This document shows positions 43,411-52,643 of a stretch of 64,000 bases of DNA, piece by piece. The notes under the pieces are model-generated. The model was not told the DNA's origin. It made no database searches and saw only the letters and a program-made list of their open reading frames with translations. Position 1 is the stretch's first letter, and the number at the start of each line of letters is the position of its first letter. The position numbers and the translations under genes are program-made. Origin of the DNA: Streptomyces seoulensis (GTDB lineage: Bacteria; Actinomycetota; Actinomycetes; Streptomycetales; Streptomycetaceae); the NCBI GenBank assembly GCA_013364255.1, contig CP054936.1, positions 3,750,853-3,814,852 on the forward strand, written 5' to 3'.

Positions 43411-44214
43411 ATGCGCCAGTACTCCGCCGACCTGACTCCCCCCTGGAAGAAGCCGAAGGGCGTGCCCGAGATCGCGGCCGAGCCGGGGCTGGTCGTGGAG
43501 GAGCCGGGCACCGGTTTCTGCGGGGCGGTGATCGGCTGCGAGGCGGGCACGGTGACCCTGGAGGACCGCTTCGGCAAGCACCGCGTCTTCCCGCTCCAGC
43601 CCGGCGGCTTCCTGCTGGAAGGCCGCACGGTGACGCTGGTCAAGCCGTCCTCGGGCCCGGTACGGCCCACCCGTACGGCGTCCGGTTCGGTCGCCGTGCC
43701 CGGCGCCCGCGCTCGGGTGGCCCGCGCCGGGCGGATCTACGTGGAGGGCCGGCACGACGCCGAGCTGGTGGAGAAGGTCTGGGGCGACGACCTGCGCATC
43801 GAGGGCGTGGTCGTGGAGTACCTGGAGGGCGTGGACGACTTGCCCGCGATCGTCGAGGAGTTCGCGCCGGGGCCGGACGCGCGGCTGGGGGTCCTGGTGG
43901 ACCACCTGGTGCCGGGGTCCAAGGAGTGGCGGATCGCCGAGGCGGTGACCAGCGCACACGCCCTCGTCGTCGGCCACCCGTACATCGACGTCTGGGAGGC
44001 CGTGAAGCCGTCGTCGGTGGGGATCGCGGCGTGGCCGCGGGTGCCGCGGGGGCAGGACTGGAAGACGGGCGTCTGCCGGTCCCTGGGCTGGCCGCCGAAC
44101 ACGGGCGCGGCCTGGCAGCACATCCTGTCCAAGGTGCGCTCGTACAAGGATCTGGAGCCGGAACTGCTGGGCAAGGTCGAGCAGCTGATCGATTTTGTCA
44201 CCGCACCCGCCTGA
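43411..44214 (+). CDS. DUF3097 family protein
   Basis: The 267-residue protein is an actinobacterial family I know as DUF3097, of unknown function. The N-terminal part (PGTGFCGAVIGCEAG, TVTLEDRFGKHRVFPL) looks like a small beta domain. The middle has GRIYVEGRHDAELVEKVWG and later LGVLVDHLVPGSKEWRI; the conserved acidic residues in these two blocks resemble the Glu and Asp positions of a TOPRIM fold, which is my inference. TATCGT lies seven bases before the ATG, and no ribosome binding site is seen. It follows the MBL gene by 31 bases. Confidence 0.85.
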   Translation: MRQYSADLTPPWKKPKGVPEIAAEPGLVVEEPGTGFCGAVIGCEAGTVTLEDRFGKHRVFPLQPGGFLLEGRTVTLVKPSSGPVRPTRTASGSVAVPGARARVARAGRIYVEGRHDAELVEKVWGDDLRIEGVVVEYLEGVDDLPAIVEEFAPGPDARLGVLVDHLVPGSKEWRIAEAVTSAHALVVGHPYIDVWEAVKPSSVGIAAWPRVPRGQDWKTGVCRSLGWPPNTGAAWQHILSKVRSYKDLEPELLGKVEQLIDFVTAPA

Positions 44215-44340
44215 CCCGCCGGCCACCCGGCTGTCCTGCGGGCATGCGTGCCGCCCGGGGCGGCACGGGTGGGCGCGGGCGGCGCCCTCCCGAGCGGGGC
44301 GAGCGACATCCACCCGGCGGTGCCCCGAACGCCGGGCGCC

Positions 44341-45573
44341 TCAGTCCACCAGGTCCCGCACCACCGCGTCCGCCAGCAGCCGCCCGCGCAGCGTCAGCAC
44401 GGCCCGCCCGGCCCCGTACGGCTCCTCCTGGAGCAGCCCCTCGGCCAGCGCCCGCCGCGCGGCGGCGAGCCCCCGCTCCCGCAGCAGCGACAGCGGCACC
44501 CCCTCCCGCAGCCGCAGCTCCAGCAGGATCCGCTCCACCCGCTGATCCTCTGCGGCGAGCACCTCCCGTCCCGCTCCCGGCGTACGCCCCTCGGCCAGCG
44601 CAGCGGCGTACGCGCCGGGGTGCTTCACGTTCCACCACCGCACCCCGCCGACGTGCGAGTGCGCCCCCGGTCCGGCGCCCCACCAGTCGGCCCCGCGCCA
44701 GTACAGCTCGTTGTGCAGGCACCGGCCCGCCTCGGAGGTGGCCCAGTTGGACACCTCGTACCACTCGAACCCGGCTCCCGACAGCACCTCCTCGGTGATC
44801 AGGTACCGGTCGGCGTGCACGTCGTCGTCGGTCATGGGCACCTCCCCGCGCCGGATCCGGCGGGCGAGCTGTGTGCCCTCCTCCACGATCAGCGCGTACG
44901 CCGACACATGGTCGGGCCCGGCGCCGAGCGCCGCGTCCAGCGAGGCCCGCCAGTCGTCGTCGGACTCGCCGGGGGTGCCGTAGATCAGGTCGAGGTTGAC
45001 ATGCGCGAAGCCGGCCGCGCGGGCCTCGGCGACACACGCCTCGGGCCGCCCGGGGGTGTGCGTGCGGTCGAGGATCTTCAGCACGTGCGGCCGGGCGCTC
45101 TGCATGCCGAAGGAGATCCGGTTGAAGCCGCCCTCCCGCAGCTCGGCGAGGTACGCGGGGTCGACGGTCTCCGGGTTGGCCTCGGTGGTGACCTCCGCGT
45201 CCTTCGCGAGCCCGAACTCCTCGCGGATCGCGTGCAGCATCCGCACCAGGTCCGAGGCGGCGAGCAGGGTGGGCGTGCCGCCGCCGACGAAGACGGTGCG
45301 GACCTCGCGCGGGTCGTCGCCGAGTACCTTGCGGGCGAGGCGGACCTCGTCGGCGAGGGTGTCGGCGTAGTTGTCGCGGGAGGCGAGGACGCCGCCGGTG
45401 CCGCGCAGCTCGGTGGCGGTGTAGGTGTTGAAGTCGCAGTAGCCGCAGCGGGTGGCGCAGTAGGGGACGTGCAGGTAGAACCCGAGGGGCCGGTCGGCCG
45501 CCCCGGCCAGCGCGGACGCGGGCAGCGCGCCGTCGGCGGGGACGGGCTCGCCGTCGGGAAGAGCGGAAGGCAT
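44341..45573 (-). CDS. hemW: radical SAM heme chaperone HemW
   Basis: HemW is a heme-binding radical SAM protein, once annotated as oxygen-independent coproporphyrinogen oxidase. The 410-residue product has the cluster motif YCATRCGYCDF near residue 40, the SAM loop VFVGGGTPTLL and, near the C-terminus, LHNELYWRGADWWGAG. The HNxxYW motif marks HemW and is absent from true HemN. I take the ATG at 45573 (MPSALPDGE); GACAAT sits seven bases before it. An ATG at 45582 is the alternative. It probably inserts heme into respiratory proteins. Confidence 0.92.
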   Translation of the reverse strand: MPSALPDGEPVPADGALPASALAGAADRPLGFYLHVPYCATRCGYCDFNTYTATELRGTGGVLASRDNYADTLADEVRLARKVLGDDPREVRTVFVGGGTPTLLAASDLVRMLHAIREEFGLAKDAEVTTEANPETVDPAYLAELREGGFNRISFGMQSARPHVLKILDRTHTPGRPEACVAEARAAGFAHVNLDLIYGTPGESDDDWRASLDAALGAGPDHVSAYALIVEEGTQLARRIRRGEVPMTDDDVHADRYLITEEVLSGAGFEWYEVSNWATSEAGRCLHNELYWRGADWWGAGPGAHSHVGGVRWWNVKHPGAYAAALAEGRTPGAGREVLAAEDQRVERILLELRLREGVPLSLLRERGLAAARRALAEGLLQEEPYGAGRAVLTLRGRLLADAVVRDLVD

Positions 45574-45627
45574 GTCCTCCATTGTCCAGCACCGCGCACG
45601 GCACCCGGCCGGCCGGCGCCCGGGGCG

Positions 45628-47520
45628 TCATTCGGCCTGGAGGACCAGCAGGGCCAGGTCGTCCTGCGGGGGCCGCTCGCCGAAGTCGTGCACGAGTCGC
45701 TGGATGCGTTCGGCGATCAGTTGCGCGTCGAGGCCGGCGCAGCCGGCGAGGACCGTGGCGAGCCCGTCGGCGTCGTCGAACTGGCGGCTGCCCGAGCGCC
45801 GCTCGGTGATCCCGTCGGTGACGCACAGCAGGGTGTCGCCGGACCCCAGCTCGAAGGTGTCGCAGGTGTACGTCTCGTCCTCGATGACGCCGAGCAGCGT
45901 CTGCGGGCGGGCGACGGCGCGCACCCCGCCCGCCCGGTCGAGGACCAGCGGCAGCGGGTGCCCGGCGCAGGCGAGCGTGCACCGCACCCCTCCCTCGAAG
46001 GGGGCCAGCTCGCCGTAGAGCAGGGACAGGAAGCGGGTCTGCGGCCCGTCGCCGGGCGCGGGGCCCCGCCCGCCGGCGGCGGCCAGGACGCGCGCGGCGG
46101 CGTCGGCGGCCTCGGTGGCGTCGTCCAGCAGGAGCTGGTTGAGGCGGTCCAGCACGTCGGCGACGCCGTACCCCTCGCGGGCCAGCAGCCGCAGCCAGGG
46201 CCGGGCGAGCCCGATCACCACCGCGGCCTCGGGCCCCTTGCCCTGCACGTCGCCCACCGCGAAGCACCAGCGGCCGTCGCCGGCCGGGAAGAGGTCGTAG
46301 AAGTCACCGCTGGGGCCGCCCTGGTCGCACGGTTCGTAGACGAGGGCGCTGCGCACGCCGGGGATCTCGGCGACCGCGCCGGGCAGCAGTCCGCGCTGGA
46401 GGACGGCGCTGATGGTGGCCTGCCGGGCGTACTGCCGGGCCGCGCCGATGCCGAGCGCCACCCGACGGCTGAGGTCCTCGACCAGACCGGTGATCTCGTC
46501 GGGGAAGCCGACCGGTCCCGCCCGGCCGATGACCAGCGTGCCGAGCGGGCGGCCGCCGGCGATCAGGCGGTACGCCAGCGCCGAGCCGTCCGCGGCGCGC
46601 GGGCCCAGCGCGTGCCCGGGCCAGGCGTAGGCGGCGGGGCCGGAGCGCAGCCCGTCCACGGGGTGCGGCGGGTCCTTCTCCAGGGCCTGGCGCAGCTCGT
46701 CGACGCGGTTCTCGCTGGTGTGCCAGACGCGGGCCAGGCGCGGCCCGGCGGCCCCGGCGGCGTCCGCCCAGCCGCCGCGCGCGGTGGACTCGTCCTCCAG
46801 CCACACCGCGCACCAGTCGGCGAGCCGGGGCACGATCAGCTGGCCGGTGAGGGCGGCGACCAGGTCCTCGTCGAGCTGCCCGGCGAGCAGGTCGGAGGCT
46901 TCGGCGAGGAAGGTCAGGGCGCCGCGGCCCAGCCACTCGCGGTCGCGTTCGGCGCGCTGCGGGTCGGGGGCGAGGAACTCGGCGACGCCGAGCCCGTACT
47001 CGGCGTCGTAGGCGCCCTCCCCCTCGCCGGCGGCGTCGTCCTCGGCGGGCAGCCGGGCCCACACCGTCTTGACGCCGGGCCGGTAGGTGATGCCCCACGC
47101 CTCGGCGAGGGCGGCGACCAGCCGCAGCCCGCGCCCGTACTCGGGCGGCTCGTACGGCGTGGGGGCGCGGTGGTCGCGCGGGGCGCGCGAGGGGTGCTGG
47201 TCGGAGACCTCCACGACGCACGCGCCGGTCTCCGGCTCCAGCCGGCAGACCATCTCCACGTCGGTGCCCGCGTGCACGACCGCGTTGGTGACCAGTTCGC
47301 TGACGACGACCATGACGTCGTCGGCGAGCCGGTCGGGAACGGCCAGACCGCGGCCGCGCCAGTCGGCGAGCGTCGCGCGCGCCAGCGTGCGGGCGGAGCC
47401 CGGTGCGTGGGGGCCGCCGGGCAGCGTCGTGCGCGCCTCGGTGTGCGCCCCCGCGCGCTGGGGCGCGGGAACGCCGGAGAGGCGCGGAACGGTCTCCCGT
47501 TGCGTCGGAATGGCTCCCAT
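45628..47520 (-). CDS. SpoIIE-type phosphatase with HATPase and GAF domains
   Basis: The 630-residue signalling protein has three parts. Residues about 45-150 are an anti-sigma-type HATPase (DDVMVVVSELVTNAVVHAG, then YGRGLRLVAALAEAWG). About 190-370 is a GAF-like sensor. About 400-630 is a SpoIIE PP2C phosphatase (PSGDFYDLFPAG, FAVGDVQGKGPEAA, LLCVTDGITERR, PQDDLALLVLQ). Such proteins set the phosphorylation of anti-anti-sigma factors and so control alternative sigma factors in stress or development. The ATG at 47520 has GGGAG six bases upstream. The sigma factor it serves is not in the window. Confidence 0.9.
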   Translation of the reverse strand: MGAIPTQRETVPRLSGVPAPQRAGAHTEARTTLPGGPHAPGSARTLARATLADWRGRGLAVPDRLADDVMVVVSELVTNAVVHAGTDVEMVCRLEPETGACVVEVSDQHPSRAPRDHRAPTPYEPPEYGRGLRLVAALAEAWGITYRPGVKTVWARLPAEDDAAGEGEGAYDAEYGLGVAEFLAPDPQRAERDREWLGRGALTFLAEASDLLAGQLDEDLVAALTGQLIVPRLADWCAVWLEDESTARGGWADAAGAAGPRLARVWHTSENRVDELRQALEKDPPHPVDGLRSGPAAYAWPGHALGPRAADGSALAYRLIAGGRPLGTLVIGRAGPVGFPDEITGLVEDLSRRVALGIGAARQYARQATISAVLQRGLLPGAVAEIPGVRSALVYEPCDQGGPSGDFYDLFPAGDGRWCFAVGDVQGKGPEAAVVIGLARPWLRLLAREGYGVADVLDRLNQLLLDDATEAADAAARVLAAAGGRGPAPGDGPQTRFLSLLYGELAPFEGGVRCTLACAGHPLPLVLDRAGGVRAVARPQTLLGVIEDETYTCDTFELGSGDTLLCVTDGITERRSGSRQFDDADGLATVLAGCAGLDAQLIAERIQRLVHDFGERPPQDDLALLVLQAE

Positions 47521-47611
47521 CCGCAGCTCCCGAGCGTTCGCCCGAATCGGGGTCGATTCGGTTCGGTCGATGCGGACAGGGTGACAGACCGACTGCACCC
47601 ATAAGCATGGA

Positions 47612-47625
47612 GTCACCGAAGTGAC
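47612..47625. promoter_or_regulatory. GTCAC-CGAA-GTGAC inverted repeat upstream of the phosphatase gene
   Basis: A perfect 5-bp inverted repeat with a 4-base centre lies 92-105 bases upstream of the phosphatase start, followed on the plus strand by CCGTTTTT. It may be an operator or a small hairpin. Confidence 0.3.
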
Positions 47626-47753
47626 CCGTTTTTCATGAGAACTGTGCTAACAACCACCCAGAGACGGACAGGACCGGTACGCGTCCGGAACGGGCACGTC
47701 CCTCCTCCGGCGAGGAGCCTCCCTCGGGGGCGCGGGGAACCGCGCGCCCGGCC

Positions 47754-47800
47754 ACCGACGACCCGCGGCCGAGAACCGACGACCCGCGGCCGAGAACCGG
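47754..47800. repeat. two 21-bp direct repeats in a 328-bp intergenic region
   Basis: The 21-base unit starting ACCGACGACCCGCGG is present at 47754 and 47775, with a partial third copy. They lie between the acyl-CoA synthetase stop and the phosphatase start. Apart from this and the inverted repeat at 47612, I see no gene or clear promoter in 47521-47848. Confidence 0.6.
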
Positions 47801-47848
47801 CCCGCCGAACCGAAGCGGACCCGAGTTCCCCCGCGCCCCAGCGGAGCG

Positions 47849-49720
47849 CTACGCCTCCCGCGCCCCCGCGTACATCTCCTCGATCAGATGCTTGTACTCC
47901 CGCTCCACCACGGGCCGCTTCAGCTTCAGGCTCGGCGTGATCTCCCCGTGCTCCACGTCGAGATCCCTCGGCAGCAGCCGGAACTTCTTGATCGTCTGCC
48001 AGCGCTGCAAGCCCTCGTTGAGCTGCTTGACGTAGCCCTCGACCATCTCGACGGTCTGCGGCGCGGCCACGATCTCGGCGTACGGCTTGCCCTCCAGGCC
48101 GTTCTCCTTGGCCCACTCCTCGATCGCGAGCTCGTCCAGGGCGATGAGGGCGGTGCAGAAGTTCCGGTCGGCGCCGTGCACGAGGATGTTGGAGACGTAC
48201 GGGCACACCGCCTTGAACTGGCCCTCGACCTCGGCGGGCGCGATGTACTTGCCGCCGGAGGTCTTGATGAGGTCCTTCTTGCGGTCGGTGATGCGCAGGT
48301 AGCCGTCCGGGGACAGCTCGCCGATGTCGCCGGTGTGGAACCAGCCGTCGGACTCCAGCACCTCGTCGGTCTTCTCGGGCAGCCGGTGGTAGCCCTCCAT
48401 GATGCCGGGGCCGCGCAGCAGGATCTCGCCGTCGTCGGCGATCCGGACCTCGGTGCCGGGCAGCGGCTTGCCGACGGTGCCGGTGCGGTACGCCTCGCCG
48501 GGGTTGACGAAGGAGGCCGCGGAGGACTCGGTGAGGCCGTAGCCCTCCAGGATGTGGATGCCGGCGCCGGCGAAGAAGTAGCCGATCTCGGGGGCGAGGG
48601 CGGCGCTGCCGGAGATGCAGGCGCGCAGGCGGCCGCCGAACGCCTCGCGGATCTTGGAGTAGACGAGGGTGTCGGCGACCTTGTGCTTGGCGGCCAGGCC
48701 GAAGGGCGCGGAGTGGACGCCGGTGCGCTGGAAGTTGTCCTGGGTGACCTTGGCGTACTCGCGGGCGACCTCGGCGGCCCACTGGAAGATCTTGTACTTG
48801 GCGTTGCCGCCGGCCCGGGCCTTGGCGGCGACGCCGTTGTAGACCTTCTCGAAGATGCGCGGCACGGCCGCCATGTAGGTGGGCTGGACGACCGGCAGAT
48901 TCTCGATGATCTTGTCGACGCGGCCGTCGACGGCGGTGACGTGGCCCAGCTCGATCTGGCCGGAGGTGAGGACCTTGCCGAACACGTGGGCGAGCGGCAG
49001 CCAGAGGTACTGCACGTCGTCGGGGCCGAGCAAGCCGGTGGAGGCGATCGCCTTGGCCATGTACGACCAGTTGTCGTGCGGGAGGCGCACGCCCTTGGGG
49101 CGGCCGGTGGTGCCGGAGGTGTAGATGAGGGTGGCGAGCTGGTCCTTGGTGATCGCGCCGACCCGCTCCTTGATCAGCTCGGGGTGCTTCTCCAGGTGGG
49201 CGGCGCCGCGCTGCTCCAGCTCGGCGAGGGTGAGCACCCAGTCGCCGCTCTCCACGCCGGCCGCGTCGATGACGACGACGTGGTGCAGGTCGGGCAGTTC
49301 GGCGCGCTTCTCGACGGCCTTGGCCAGCTGGGCGGCGTTCTCCGCGATGAGCACCTTGCTCTCGGAGTCGGAGAGGATGAAGGCGGACTCGTCGGCGTTG
49401 GTCTGCGGGTAGATCGTGGTGGTGGCGGCGCCCGCGCACATGATGCCGAGGTCGGCGAGCAGCCACTCCACCCGTGTGGAGGCGGCGAGCGCGACCCGCT
49501 CCTCGGGCCGCACGCCCAGTTCGATCAGTCCGGCGGCGATCGCGTGGACGCGCTCGGCGGACTCGGCCCAGCTGAGCGACTTCCAGTCGTCCGGGCCCTC
49601 GCCGGGCGTCGGCACCGGGTAGCGGTAGGCCTCGGCGTCCGGTGTGGCCGCCACGCGCTCCAGGAAGAGGGCCGCCACCGACGGCGGACGATTCTCGATA
49701 GGGGTCTGTGCGTCGCTCAC
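47849..49720 (-). CDS. long-chain fatty acid-CoA ligase (AMP-dependent synthetase)
   Basis: The 623-residue adenylate-forming enzyme activates fatty acids to acyl-CoA. The AMP motif is LIYTSGTTGRPKGVRLPHD near residue 185, the second is LEGYGLTESSA, and the C-terminal hinge is GDIGELSPDGYLRITDRKKD followed by LIKTSGGKYIAP. The overall layout is that of plant/bacterial long-chain ligases (FadD15-like in mycobacteria). The GTG at 49720 has GGAGGATGTC directly upstream. The long upstream region carries a CTCGCGAG palindrome that may be an acyl-CoA-responsive operator. Confidence 0.92.
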   Translation of the reverse strand: MSDAQTPIENRPPSVAALFLERVAATPDAEAYRYPVPTPGEGPDDWKSLSWAESAERVHAIAAGLIELGVRPEERVALAASTRVEWLLADLGIMCAGAATTTIYPQTNADESAFILSDSESKVLIAENAAQLAKAVEKRAELPDLHHVVVIDAAGVESGDWVLTLAELEQRGAAHLEKHPELIKERVGAITKDQLATLIYTSGTTGRPKGVRLPHDNWSYMAKAIASTGLLGPDDVQYLWLPLAHVFGKVLTSGQIELGHVTAVDGRVDKIIENLPVVQPTYMAAVPRIFEKVYNGVAAKARAGGNAKYKIFQWAAEVAREYAKVTQDNFQRTGVHSAPFGLAAKHKVADTLVYSKIREAFGGRLRACISGSAALAPEIGYFFAGAGIHILEGYGLTESSAASFVNPGEAYRTGTVGKPLPGTEVRIADDGEILLRGPGIMEGYHRLPEKTDEVLESDGWFHTGDIGELSPDGYLRITDRKKDLIKTSGGKYIAPAEVEGQFKAVCPYVSNILVHGADRNFCTALIALDELAIEEWAKENGLEGKPYAEIVAAPQTVEMVEGYVKQLNEGLQRWQTIKKFRLLPRDLDVEHGEITPSLKLKRPVVEREYKHLIEEMYAGAREA

Positions 49721-49884
49721 GACATCCTCCGGGCCCGCGGCATCGCGGCTCGCTAGCGGCTGGCTCAAGTACGGCTGGGTTGGCTCTCGGGGTGGTGCGG
49801 GGGGGGTTCGGCTCGTTCGAGGGTTCAGCGTCGTTCGGGGTCGTTCGGGGTGCTGGTCCGGGCTGGTGTCCGGGCCACTGTTTA

Positions 49885-49894
49885 ACTCGCGAGT
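49885..49894. promoter_or_regulatory. ACTCGCGAGT palindrome upstream of the acyl-CoA ligase
   Basis: A perfect 10-bp palindrome lies in the 344-bp gap between lepA and the ligase gene. A related half AACTAGCGAG follows two bases later, so two overlapping sites may exist. Nearby, GTCGTTCGGG occurs twice in tandem. A TetR-type lipid regulator is a plausible binder, by analogy only. Confidence 0.45.
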
Positions 49895-49989
49895 AACTAG
49901 CGAGCAGGCATCAGGTTAAAGCGCGACCGGCCACCGCGTAAGGGGCTGTGGCCTGTCATTTCCCACGAAGCGCCGCTCCGCACACGCGC

Positions 49990-50023
49990 GGGGGCCCGCC
50001 GCACTCCCGTGCGACAGGCCCCC
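49990..50023. terminator. lepA: hairpin downstream of lepA
   Basis: GGGGGCC pairs with GGCCCCC, with an inner GCAC/GTGC stem, and is followed on the plus strand by TTTT. It lies 42 bases after the lepA stop on the minus strand and probably ends the lepA message. Confidence 0.55.
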
Positions 50024-50064
50024 TTTTCACCCGCTTTGCCGTGCCACCGGCGCCCGGCGGACGG

Positions 50065-51933
50065 TCACTTCTTGCTCTTGCCCGGTCCCGAGCTGTCGTC
50101 GCTGGAGAGCACCGCGATGAAGGCTTCCTGCGGAACTTCCACCGAACCCACCATCTTCATGCGCTTCTTGCCCTCCTTCTGCTTCTCCAGCAGCTTGCGC
50201 TTGCGGGAGATGTCGCCGCCGTAGCACTTGGCGAGGACGTCCTTGCGGATGGCGCGGATGGTCTCGCGGGCGATCACGCGCGAACCGATGGCCGCCTGGA
50301 CGGGCACCTCGAAGTTCTGCCGCGGGATCAGCTCCCTGAGCTTGGCGACGAGCCGCACGCCGTACGCGTACGCCTGGTCCTTGTGGGTGATCGCCGAGAA
50401 GGCGTCCACCTTGTCGCCGTGCAGCAGGATGTCGACCTTGACCAGGGAGCTGGACTGCTCGCCGGTGGGCTCGTAGTCCAGGGAGGCGTAGCCGCGGGTC
50501 TTGGACTTCAGCTGGTCGAAGAAGTCGAAGACGATCTCCGCGAGGGGGAGGGTGTAGCGGATCTCGACCCGGTCCTCGGAGAGGTAGTCCATGCCGAGCA
50601 GCGCGCCGCGCCGGGTCTGGCAAAGCTCCATGATCGCGCCGATGAACTCGGTGGGCGCGAGGATCGTGGCGCGCACGACCGGCTCGTACACCTCCGCGAT
50701 CTTGCCCTCGGGGAACTCGCTCGGGTTGGTGACCGTGATCTCGGCGCCGTCCTCCATGATCACGCGGTAGACCACGTTGGGCGCGGTGGCGATCAGATCG
50801 AGGCCGAACTCGCGCTCCAGGCGCTCGCGGATCACGTCCAGGTGCAGCAGGCCGAGGAAGCCGACGCGGAAGCCGAAGCCGAGGGCGGCGGAGGTCTCCG
50901 GCTCGTAGACGAGCGCGGCGTCGTTGAGCTGGAGCTTGTCCAGCGCCTCGCGCAGCTCCGGGTAGTCGGACCCGTCCAGCGGGTACAGGCCCGAGAACAC
51001 CATGGGCTTGGGGTCCTTGTAGCCGCCGAGCGCCTCGGTGGCGCCCTTGACCTGGCTGGTGACGGTGTCACCGACCTTGGACTGGCGCACGTCCTTCACA
51101 CCGGTGATCAGGTAGCCCACCTCGCCGACGCCGAGGCCGTCGGCCGGCAGCATCTCGGGCGAGTTGGTGCCGATCTCCAGCAGCTCGTGGGTGGCGCCGG
51201 TGGACATCATCCGGATCCGCTCACGCCTGTTGAGCTTGCCGTCGATGACCCGGACGTACGTCACGACGCCCCGGTAGGAGTCGTAGACCGAGTCGAAGAT
51301 CATCGCGCGGGCGGGGGCGTCCGCGACGCCGACCGGGGCGGGGATCTTCTCCACCGCGCGGTCGAGCAGCGCCTCGACGCCGAGGCCGGTCTTGGCGGAG
51401 ACCTTCAGCACCTCGGAGGGGTCGCAGCCGATCAGGTTGGCCAGCTCGTCGGCGAACTTCTCCGGCTGGGCGGCCGGCAGGTCGATCTTGTTCAGGACCG
51501 GGATGATCGTGAGGTCGTTCTCCATCGCCAGGTAGAGGTTGGCGAGGGTCTGCGCCTCGATGCCCTGGGCCGCGTCCACCAGGAGGATGGTGCCCTCGCA
51601 GGCGGCGAGCGACCGGGAGACCTCGTAGGTGAAGTCGACGTGCCCCGGCGTGTCGATCATGTTGAGGATGTGCGTGTTGCCGGGGTCGTGGGTGGGAGCC
51701 CACGGCAGTCGCACCGCCTGGGACTTGATCGTGATGCCGCGCTCGCGCTCGATGTCCATGCGGTCGAGGTACTGAGCGCGCATCTGCCGCTGCTCGACCA
51801 CCCCGGTCAGCTGGAGCATCCGGTCGGCGAGCGTGGACTTGCCGTGGTCGATGTGCGCGATGATGCAGAAGTTGCGGATCAGCGCCGGGTCGGTACGGCT
51901 CGGCTCGGGCACATGGCTAGGGGTCGCGGGCAC
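50065..51933 (-). CDS. lepA: elongation factor 4 (LepA)
   Basis: LepA is a ribosome-bound GTPase that can back-translocate stalled ribosomes or aid 30S assembly. The 622-residue protein has G1 IIAHIDHGKSTLADR near the N-terminus, ERGITIKSQAVRL, G3 IDTPGHVDFTYEV and G4 LNKIDLPAA. The C-terminal domain typical of LepA is complete (VIRERLEREFGLDLI, AKCYGGDISRKRKLLEKQKE). The GTG at 51933 follows CAGGA by seven bases; the open frame further upstream is unrelated. It is divergent from rpsT, the common arrangement in actinobacteria. Confidence 0.96.
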   Translation of the reverse strand: MPATPSHVPEPSRTDPALIRNFCIIAHIDHGKSTLADRMLQLTGVVEQRQMRAQYLDRMDIERERGITIKSQAVRLPWAPTHDPGNTHILNMIDTPGHVDFTYEVSRSLAACEGTILLVDAAQGIEAQTLANLYLAMENDLTIIPVLNKIDLPAAQPEKFADELANLIGCDPSEVLKVSAKTGLGVEALLDRAVEKIPAPVGVADAPARAMIFDSVYDSYRGVVTYVRVIDGKLNRRERIRMMSTGATHELLEIGTNSPEMLPADGLGVGEVGYLITGVKDVRQSKVGDTVTSQVKGATEALGGYKDPKPMVFSGLYPLDGSDYPELREALDKLQLNDAALVYEPETSAALGFGFRVGFLGLLHLDVIRERLEREFGLDLIATAPNVVYRVIMEDGAEITVTNPSEFPEGKIAEVYEPVVRATILAPTEFIGAIMELCQTRRGALLGMDYLSEDRVEIRYTLPLAEIVFDFFDQLKSKTRGYASLDYEPTGEQSSSLVKVDILLHGDKVDAFSAITHKDQAYAYGVRLVAKLRELIPRQNFEVPVQAAIGSRVIARETIRAIRKDVLAKCYGGDISRKRKLLEKQKEGKKRMKMVGSVEVPQEAFIAVLSSDDSSGPGKSKK

Positions 51934-52076
51934 GCAGGGTCCTGATTCTTGAGGCGTCCGCACACGTGTGCTTGTCCGTCTGCGGTCTCGGGTCGGATCT
52001 ATACGTAGTCTCCATGGTCCCATGTCCGGCGGGGAGCGCGGATCGGGTGGTGCGGGCCGGTGAACCGCAGGCGGTT

Positions 52077-52105
52077 TTGGGCGGGGAACGGGCCGCTGGT
52101 AGTGT
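52077..52105 (+). promoter_or_regulatory. rpsT: rpsT promoter
   Basis: TTGGGC at 52077-52082 and TAGTGT at 52100-52105 are separated by exactly 17 bases, close to the housekeeping sigma consensus. It would give a leader of about 95 bases before rpsT. Confidence 0.65.
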
Positions 52106-52207
52106 GGGCCGCTGTGTCTCATGCCCTCTCCGCACGAGGCACACCTCAAGAAATCACCGGCTACGGGACCTGCACGGCCCCGTGCCAGAACCTGTAAAGG
52201 CTCATTC

Positions 52208-52474
52208 GTGGCGAACATCAAGTCCCAGATCAAGCGGATCAAGACCAACGAGAAGGCCCGGCTGCGCAACAAGGCCGTCAAGTCCTCCCTGAAGACCGCG
52301 ATCCGCAAGGCCCGCGAGGCCGCTGCCGCGGGTGACGCCGAGAAGGCCACCGAGTACCAGCGCGCCGCCGCGCGTCAGCTCGACAAGGCCGTCTCGAAGG
52401 GCGTCATCCACAAGAACCAGGCCGCCAACAAGAAGTCGGCGCTTGCTTCCAAGGTCGCGTCCCTCAAGGGCTGA
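52208..52474 (+). CDS. rpsT: 30S ribosomal protein S20
   Basis: The 88-residue basic protein binds 16S rRNA in the small subunit. ANIKSQIKRIKTNEKARLRNK at the N-terminus and KAVSKGVIHKNQAANKKS at the C-terminus are the S20 signature; about a third of residues are Lys or Arg. The GTG at 52208 is preceded by AAAGG nine bases away. The longer frame with an upstream ATG at 52121 is rejected. It is followed by an exceptionally strong terminator. Confidence 0.97.
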   Translation: MANIKSQIKRIKTNEKARLRNKAVKSSLKTAIRKAREAAAAGDAEKATEYQRAAARQLDKAVSKGVIHKNQAANKKSALASKVASLKG

Positions 52475-52594
52475 GTTTCCCGACTTGACGCCGGACGGAT
52501 CCGGGCGGGCCCTCTCTCATCCGCCCCCGACCGGCACCCCGGACCTGTGCGCGGCCTGCGTTCGCCACGCGGGCACGGGTCCACGAGCGTGAAC

Positions 52595-52643
52595 CGAAGG
52601 CCCCGGCGGTCCCCCTTCCCCAGGGGGACCGCCGGGGCCTTCG
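52595..52643 (+). terminator. rpsT: rpsT terminator, 22-bp perfect stem
   Basis: From 52595 to 52616 and 52622 to 52643 the two arms (CGAAGGCCCCGGCGG...) are exact inverted repeats of 22 bases with a 5-base loop TCCCC. This is by far the strongest hairpin in the window. The rest of 52475-52806 holds no gene I can support. Confidence 0.85.
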
